A stretch of 64,000 bases of DNA, from the NCBI RefSeq assembly GCF_014201115.1, contig NZ_JACHDO010000001.1, positions 5,208,001 through 5,272,000 on the forward strand. The letters run 5' to 3'. The position numbers and the translations under genes were made by a program. This DNA is from Nocardiopsis metallicus. Its GTDB lineage: Bacteria; Actinomycetota; Actinomycetes; Streptosporangiales; Streptosporangiaceae. How positions within the stretch are numbered: position 1 is the first letter of the stretch; every line of letters starts with the position of its first letter. Positions 59,512 to 64,000 of the stretch are shown here, in pieces. The notes below the pieces were generated by a model. It was not told where the DNA came from and did no database searches. It worked only from the letters and a program-made list of their open reading frames with translations.

Positions 59512-61545
59512 ATGCTTCCCCTGCACCCCCACGACCCGCCCACCGCGGGCCCCTACCGGTTCCTGGCCCGGCTCGGTGAGGACCCCTGGACCCGCTCCTA
59601 CCTCGGGGCGGCGCCCGGCCGACCGCCGGTCCGTATCCGTGTGCTGCGCTCCGGGCAGGCCACCGACCCCACCACGCGGTCGGCCTTCACCCACCGGGTG
59701 GAGAACCGGTCCGGATCAGTCAGCCCGAACGTGGCGGCCGTGCTCGACTCCGACCTGGACTCCCCGGTGCCCTGGGCCGCCATCGAGCGGCCGCTCGGCC
59801 CCGACCTGGGCGAGCTGGTCCGCGCACACGGCCCGCTCCCGACCGCGGCCCTGCACCCCCTCGCCCTGGCCACCGCCCAAGGGCTCGCCGGCCTGCACAC
59901 CGCCGAGCACGCCCACGGGACCCTGGCTCCCGAGAGCGTCCTGCTCACTGGTGACCGGGCACTGCTGACCGACCCCGGGCTGATCCCCGCGAAGGAGGTC
60001 CACGACACCGAAGCGAGCGTGTTCGATCCGCCCGAGGGCGGCGGCGCACCAGCAGGGGACATCTTCGCGTGGGCCGCGGTCCTGTGCTTCGCCGCCAGTG
60101 GAGTTGAAGGGCCCGACGGCCTCGACCGGGTCCCGCTCCAGCTGCGCAGTGTGGTGGACGCCTGCCTGAGGGAGAACGCCAACCTGCGGCCGAGCGCCGT
60201 CGACCTCGTCAGCATGCTCGGCGGAACGGCCGCGGCGGCGCCCTGGCCACCGGAGCTGATTCCGGTGATCGAGGCCTCAACCGCCAGCGTGCGCGGAGTT
60301 CTGCCCGCCGAATCGGCCGCCCCCACACCCGGTGGCCAGGGCCGCTTCCTCGGTCTGACCGCCGGGGCTCTGGCCCTGACCCTGGTCGCGGCGACCGGCG
60401 CAGCCTGGGGGTACAACCGTTTCACCGGCCTGTCCGAGACAGAAACCGCCGCTGAAGAACCGGAGCCGACAACCCCCGCGATGATCACCGACGCCGCCTG
60501 CCTGGAGGGGAGCGGCTTCCCCGAGCCCGCGGGCTGGGAGGGGGAACTCCTAGCCGATGAGGCGGCCTTCTCCCCCGATGGCGACGTGCTGGCCCTGGCC
60601 GGGCTCGAACACGGCCTCAGCCTGTGGGACTGGCGAGCGGGTGAACTGATCGCCACCCCGGCAGAGGATGTGGATCGGGCCGGGAAGCTGGAGTTCTCCC
60701 CGGTCGGCTGCGCGTTCTCAGTTCTCTGGGAGGACGAAGTCGAGGAAGCCGGGCAGGAGGAGCAGTCGTCCTACTGGGTGGCCAGCACCTTCGACATCCC
60801 CAGCGGCCAAGCCCTGGAGCATCTGGGCCCTCAGCCCGCACCGCGCCCGGACGGAAGCCAGCAGCGGATGTCGGTGACCACCACCACTTTCAGCCCCAGC
60901 GGCCGGTGGCTGGCCCTGGGCGCCCGTACCAGCATCGAGGTCAACCGGGACGACTCGATCGCGATCGTGGACATGGAAACCAACGAGCAGGTCCGCACCT
61001 TCAACGACATGGACTACAGCAGCCACCTGGGTTTCCTCGACGATACGAGGGTCGCCAGCTCCGGGCTCGACAGCATCATCGTCTGGGACATCGAGAGCGG
61101 GCAGCGGGTCCAGACCATCCGTAACGTCTCCACCCGAGAGATGGTGACGGTCCCCGGCCACAACCAGGTGATCTACATCGCGAACGGCGAGGTGGTCTGG
61201 CACGACCTGGAAGACGGCTCACCCCTGGGAGTCTTCCCACTGGATGACTACACAGCGGCCCCCTTCAACGCCAACATCAGGTCGATGACCCACGACCCCG
61301 GCCACGGCCTGGTGCACGTCACCTGGACGTATACCTCCGATGAAGAGGACCTTGAGGACCGGACCACCTATCGCCGCGCCCACCTGTGGGACCTGGAGAC
61401 CGGTGAGGACCTGCTGGCCGGTAACGAGGACCTGATGGCTCAGGGGGCGGCCTTCCACCCCGAGGTGATCGCCGGGATCGACGCCGACGGCAACGTCAAC
61501 CTCATCGACCCGGACACCCTGGAGATCATCGACACCCTCGGGTGA
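59512..61545 (+). CDS. Pseudokinase with WD40-like ectodomain (member 8)
   Basis: 677 residues from ATG 59512; an upstream open frame overlaps kinase 7 and is not the start. It is more decayed than member 3. Lys43 is Arg (PVRIRVLRSG), the catalytic loop reads AHGTLAPES (Asp137 to Thr, Asn142 to Ser), DFG is DPG, and the Gly-loop is LGEDPWTRSY. A membrane helix lies near 281-303, and the ectodomain starts DAACLEGSGFPEP, as in member 3. WD40-like blades are visible (LSLWDWRAGEL, IIVWDIESGQRVQTI, HLWDLETGEDLLAG). It is the last gene of the array, 22 bases after kinase 7. Confidence 0.88.
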   Translation: MLPLHPHDPPTAGPYRFLARLGEDPWTRSYLGAAPGRPPVRIRVLRSGQATDPTTRSAFTHRVENRSGSVSPNVAAVLDSDLDSPVPWAAIERPLGPDLGELVRAHGPLPTAALHPLALATAQGLAGLHTAEHAHGTLAPESVLLTGDRALLTDPGLIPAKEVHDTEASVFDPPEGGGAPAGDIFAWAAVLCFAASGVEGPDGLDRVPLQLRSVVDACLRENANLRPSAVDLVSMLGGTAAAAPWPPELIPVIEASTASVRGVLPAESAAPTPGGQGRFLGLTAGALALTLVAATGAAWGYNRFTGLSETETAAEEPEPTTPAMITDAACLEGSGFPEPAGWEGELLADEAAFSPDGDVLALAGLEHGLSLWDWRAGELIATPAEDVDRAGKLEFSPVGCAFSVLWEDEVEEAGQEEQSSYWVASTFDIPSGQALEHLGPQPAPRPDGSQQRMSVTTTTFSPSGRWLALGARTSIEVNRDDSIAIVDMETNEQVRTFNDMDYSSHLGFLDDTRVASSGLDSIIVWDIESGQRVQTIRNVSTREMVTVPGHNQVIYIANGEVVWHDLEDGSPLGVFPLDDYTAAPFNANIRSMTHDPGHGLVHVTWTYTSDEEDLEDRTTYRRAHLWDLETGEDLLAGNEDLMAQGAAFHPEVIAGIDADGNVNLIDPDTLEIIDTLG

Positions 61546-61637
61546 CCCGAACACTCCAGAGCCCCGCCCTCCCCATCCAGGGGCGAGGTCCGCTATAGCG
61601 TGACATCAGGTATCCGCCACCGGAGAGGACCCGCAGC

Positions 61638-62072
61638 ATGCCCAGGAACAAGGCCCCACGCGGCGCCATGGCCGCGCTGACCTCGCTGCTCGACAACACC
61701 CGTGCCCTGTCCAGTTCCACCACTGCCTTTGGCTCACCGGTGACCTCCGGCGCGACCACCGTCGTACCGGTGGCAAGGGTCAGCACCCTGAGCACCATGG
61801 GCGGCGGCACCGGCAACATCCCTTTCTTCGGCGGCGACGGAGCCGGCGGCCTCGGCTACACCCGCGTGCGCCCGACCGGCTTCCTGGTGGTCAGCCCGGA
61901 CTGCGCGACCTACCACCCCATCCGCCAACCCGCCGCGGCCCTGGCCATCCCCCTGGCCCTCATCACCGCCGCCGCGGTCACCCGCATCGTCACCGTTTCC
62001 GTGAAGGAAGCCCGCCGCCGCAAACAGCTCGCCGCCGAACAGGCCCAGCGGGGAGCGGAGGAGATTCAGTAG
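61638..62072 (+). CDS. GerW/YtfJ-like sporulation protein family member
   Basis: 144 residues from ATG 61638 (GGAGAGGA upstream). The central part has the GerW/YtfJ pattern: FGSPVTSGATTVVPVARVST, then a Gly-rich stretch (MGGGTGNIPFFGGDGAGGLG), and VRPTGFLVVSPD. A hydrophobic helix (AALAIPLALITAAAVTRIV) and a charged tail follow. GerW is needed for spore germination in Bacillus. In actinomycetes related proteins are common and poorly understood. It comes 92 bases after the kinase array, on the same strand. Confidence 0.75.
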   Translation: MPRNKAPRGAMAALTSLLDNTRALSSSTTAFGSPVTSGATTVVPVARVSTLSTMGGGTGNIPFFGGDGAGGLGYTRVRPTGFLVVSPDCATYHPIRQPAAALAIPLALITAAAVTRIVTVSVKEARRRKQLAAEQAQRGAEEIQ

Positions 62073-62208
62073 GAAGCCCCGGGGTGAGCCGCACGAGGTC
62101 CCCCGGCCCCACGATCGCAGGCACAGCCAAGAAGAAATTCCGCCCTCATGTCGCATCTGTGCCAGCTTTGACCAGAGCGATGCGGGCCTCAAGAGCAGAT
62201 CATGAGAG

Positions 62209-63040
62209 GTAACTATTCAGGTAGGGTGAACGCGGGTCACGCCGTCTCGGGCATCCAGCAGTCGCCCTCGACGAGATGGGCCAGGGCGGCGAACATGCCG
62301 ATGCCGTGCTTGGCCGCCGTCGCGACATAGGAGCGCACCGCGCAAAACCACTCTGCCCCGCCAAAGAGCGCAGGCACCCCGACACCTTCTGGCGGACCTT
62401 GACCATCCGCACCTCGCGCTCAGCCGCGTTGTTGTCGAACGGAGCCCGCTCATCCACGGTGAACCGCAGGTATTCCTCCTGCCTGTCCAGCATCCGCCGG
62501 GCCAGGGCGTGGAACTTCGCCACCAGCTTCGACACCCGGCCCGAGGTCTGTTCCTCCCCGGCCAGCGCCGCGCTACGCCAGGCATGGCGCAACTCCCCCA
62601 ACCGGCGGACATCGACCCCGGCCAGCGTGCCGACCCTCGCCAGGTGGTCCTCCACCAGCTCCTTCATCTCCCTGAGCGAGGGTGCGGACCGGGTGGTCGT
62701 CTTGGCCGCCGGGCTTGCGGCCCGTTCAGCGGCGCTGGGAAATCGGAGCTGGTTTGACGAACGCGTCCGAGGAGGGTGGCTTGGAGTAGTTCGCCGAGTT
62801 CTGTGCCAGGCGGGCTTCCAGCTCGGTGATCCGCTCGTGGGCCAGACGAAGCTCTTCGCGGGTCCGCGTCAGTTCGGCACGGAGTTGGGCGATCGAGGAG
62901 GCCTGCTCGACGACCAGCGCGGCGAGTTCCTCATAGGAGGGCGGGGGTTGGTCGGTGGGGGTCACGGGTTCATTGTCGCGGGCCGGGTGCCCGTCCCGCA
63001 GCAGAACCAGTTAACTGGCCCGAGCAACTTGAACAGTTAC
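62209..63040 (-). mobile_element. IS66-family element, internally deleted, with both terminal repeats
   Basis: Left end GTAACTATTCAGGTAG (62209-62224) and right end 63025-63040 are inverted repeats matching 13 of 16 bases, with the GTAA end typical of IS66. The element is only about 830 bases instead of about 1.5-2.5 kb, and the transposase middle is missing. I see no 8-base target duplication (CATGAGAG left, AAAATCTC right), which suggests later rearrangement. Confidence 0.8.
62237..62965 (-). pseudogene. IS66 transposase (TnpC) remnant
   Basis: The N-terminal part (62726-62965) is intact: ELRLAHERITELEARLAQ coiled coil, NSANYSKPPSSDAF, KPAPISQRR, then a stop codon in place of the usual Lys before TGRKPGGQ. 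After GGQ most of the catalytic DDE domain is deleted. The C-terminal part resumes with EYLRFTVDERAPFDNNAAEREVRMVKVRQKVSG. A frameshift near 62345 precedes the normal tail (CAVRSYVATAAKHGIGMFAA ... ending 62237). It cannot make an active transposase. Confidence 0.9.
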
Positions 63041-63137
63041 AAAATCTCTTACTCAAGAAATTCACCAATTAAACAAAAGTCACATTTATTTCAGGCTATT
63101 ACACTTCGAAGCGAAAGATCCAATTGCCACTTTCGCT

Positions 63138-64000
63138 TCAGCGAAGCCCGACGGCAAATCGCTCATCATTATTAGAATTATAGGTAACGACAACCGACCC
63201 TGGAGCCAAGTGACCAGACGACCACGCTACAACCCGATCAGATGGAATGGAAACCGAATGATCAAAACCTTCAAAAAGTGCCAACTCTCCGTCCTCCAAG
63301 AAGACGCGATCAGTCAATAGAATTCCTTGCCTTAGGCCAATTCCCGGATCAGCAAGAATCGGCCGAACAACTGACTCACCTCTGCCATTGAGCTGTCTTT
63401 TTATTCGGCCATCGTGATCCTTGATCCAGTAATTCTCAACACGCCTGTCCCAGAGCCCGATCTCCGAGCCATCGTCGGAAACCCAAATCGGAATCTCGCG
63501 ACCATCTGTGATCAAAGATTCACCTTTAAAGGCATCAATAACTTGACCCGAATCGAAATGAGAATAGCGAGCTAGAACCATGCCATCATGTCGAGCCGTG
63601 AACTCTCGATCGAACGAACTTTCCGGATGGTCTGAGAAAAACACTTCCTCACGCCAAAGCTCCACTCCGTCACTAGGGTCAATACCTATCAAGGCCGAGA
63701 CAAAATCAGCAGAAACGCCACTTTTTGCCTCGGTGCCCGGAAAGCAAGTTACTGCCAATAGAATAACTTTGTCCCAGGCAAAAATATCATCAACAGATTC
63801 ATCCTGTGGACAATTTGCTGTTACTTCAACAGACCACAATTTCTCGTCAGTGGAAAATTCTCGAGCAGTCACTTCGCCGCTTTGATCCGCCGTGAACCAA
63901 GCGCTTTCTGTCACCGAGCTAAGTGCCGACCGAAGATGATAATTGGAGCTACCTTCTCCCACCACCGATCGAGAAATTTCACTAAGGTTGTAACGATGCA
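63138..64000 (-). CDS. PQQ-like beta-propeller protein, C-terminal part (5' end outside window)
   Basis: The frame is open to the right edge, so only the last 287 codons or so are visible; the GTG at 63965 is unlikely to be the real start. Repeated blade-like segments can be seen: AWFTADQSGEVTAREFSTDEKLWSVEV, ALIGIDPSDGVELWREEVFF, DSGQVIDAFKGESLI, IPSDRVVAWSSG. This fits a PQQ-like outer domain, perhaps again of a kinase or a lipoprotein. Base composition is far lower in GC than the rest of the window. No catalytic motif is visible in this part. Confidence 0.7.
   Translation of the reverse strand, partial: HRYNLSEISRSVVGEGSSNYHLRSALSSVTESAWFTADQSGEVTAREFSTDEKLWSVEVTANCPQDESVDDIFAWDKVILLAVTCFPGTEAKSGVSADFVSALIGIDPSDGVELWREEVFFSDHPESSFDREFTARHDGMVLARYSHFDSGQVIDAFKGESLITDGREIPIWVSDDGSEIGLWDRRVENYWIKDHDGRIKRQLNGRGESVVRPILADPGIGLRQGILLTDRVFLEDGELALFEGFDHSVSIPSDRVVAWSSGHLAPGSVVVTYNSNNDERFAVGLR

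Noticed and set aside
62201..63048. Target-site duplication for the IS66 element
   Set aside because: The 8 bases on each side do not match, so no direct duplication can be claimed.
1..64000. tRNA, rRNA or CRISPR loci
   Set aside because: I saw no cloverleaf-like tRNA, rRNA segments or repeat-spacer arrays, though a covariance-model search would be needed to exclude a tRNA fully.

Overview
The window is very GC-rich, with dense genes, GTG/TTG starts, short overlaps between cotranscribed genes, a Scr1-type HTH/DUF397 pair, a SARP regulator, many Ser/Thr kinases and a GerW-like gene. All of this points to a filamentous actinomycete. The Nocardiopsis/Streptosporangiales group is my best guess, but I have no 16S or marker gene to prove it.

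Layout. (1) 1-4.9 kb: the 3' end of a YcaO gene running off the left edge, a small secreted peptide, a SARP/AfsR-type regulator and a SnoaL-like protein, probably the border of another biosynthetic locus. (2) 5.1-13.2 kb: an operon-like set of YqiJ-like membrane protein, YqiK/flotillin-like protein and a 1682-residue DUF3686 AAA ATPase, closed by a strong terminator. (3) 13.2-22.7 kb: accessory genes, namely a hydrolase, an acyltransferase-3 protein, an RsbW-like ATP-binding protein with small partners, an HTH(DUF5753)/DUF397 pair, an APH-fold kinase, an MFS exporter and a SUFU-domain protein. (4) 22.98-35.82 kb: a compact RiPP cluster read as a lactazole-type thiopeptide locus. It has two nearly identical precursor peptides, an ABC exporter, split LanB glutamylation protein, putative pyridine synthase, RRE/Ocin protein, YcaO cyclodehydratase, an extra SagB-like dehydrogenase, and a fusion of a LanB elimination-type domain to a SagB dehydrogenase. 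Almost all genes from the ABC ATPase onward overlap by a few bases, so they form one operon. (5) 36-44 kb: an FadE-like acyl-CoA dehydrogenase with a palindromic operator, a VapBC module flanked by a 180-bp direct repeat of the dehydrogenase 3' end, an NmrA/HxlR divergent pair, a previously easy-to-miss 58-residue membrane protein, an MFS transporter and a SolA-like oxidase. (6) 44.2-61.5 kb: eight tandem genes for membrane Ser/Thr kinases with WD40-like ectodomains. Two of them have lost the catalytic residues, and one is a mosaic of two neighbours. A GerW-like gene follows. (7) 62.2-64 kb: an internally deleted IS66 element with both terminal inverted repeats, then a low-GC segment with the 3' part of a PQQ-like beta-propeller gene running off the right edge.

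How the genes work together. In the RiPP cluster the YcaO/RRE pair should turn Cys (and perhaps Ser/Thr) into azolines, SagB domains oxidise them to azoles, the two LanB-like halves glutamylate and eliminate Ser to dehydroalanine, and the pyridine-synthase-like protein closes the ring while the ABC pair exports the product. The kinase array looks like a family of extracellular sensors expanded by duplication and gene conversion, with pseudokinases placed directly downstream of active kinases. All functional statements are from reading motifs and order by eye; no database search was run.
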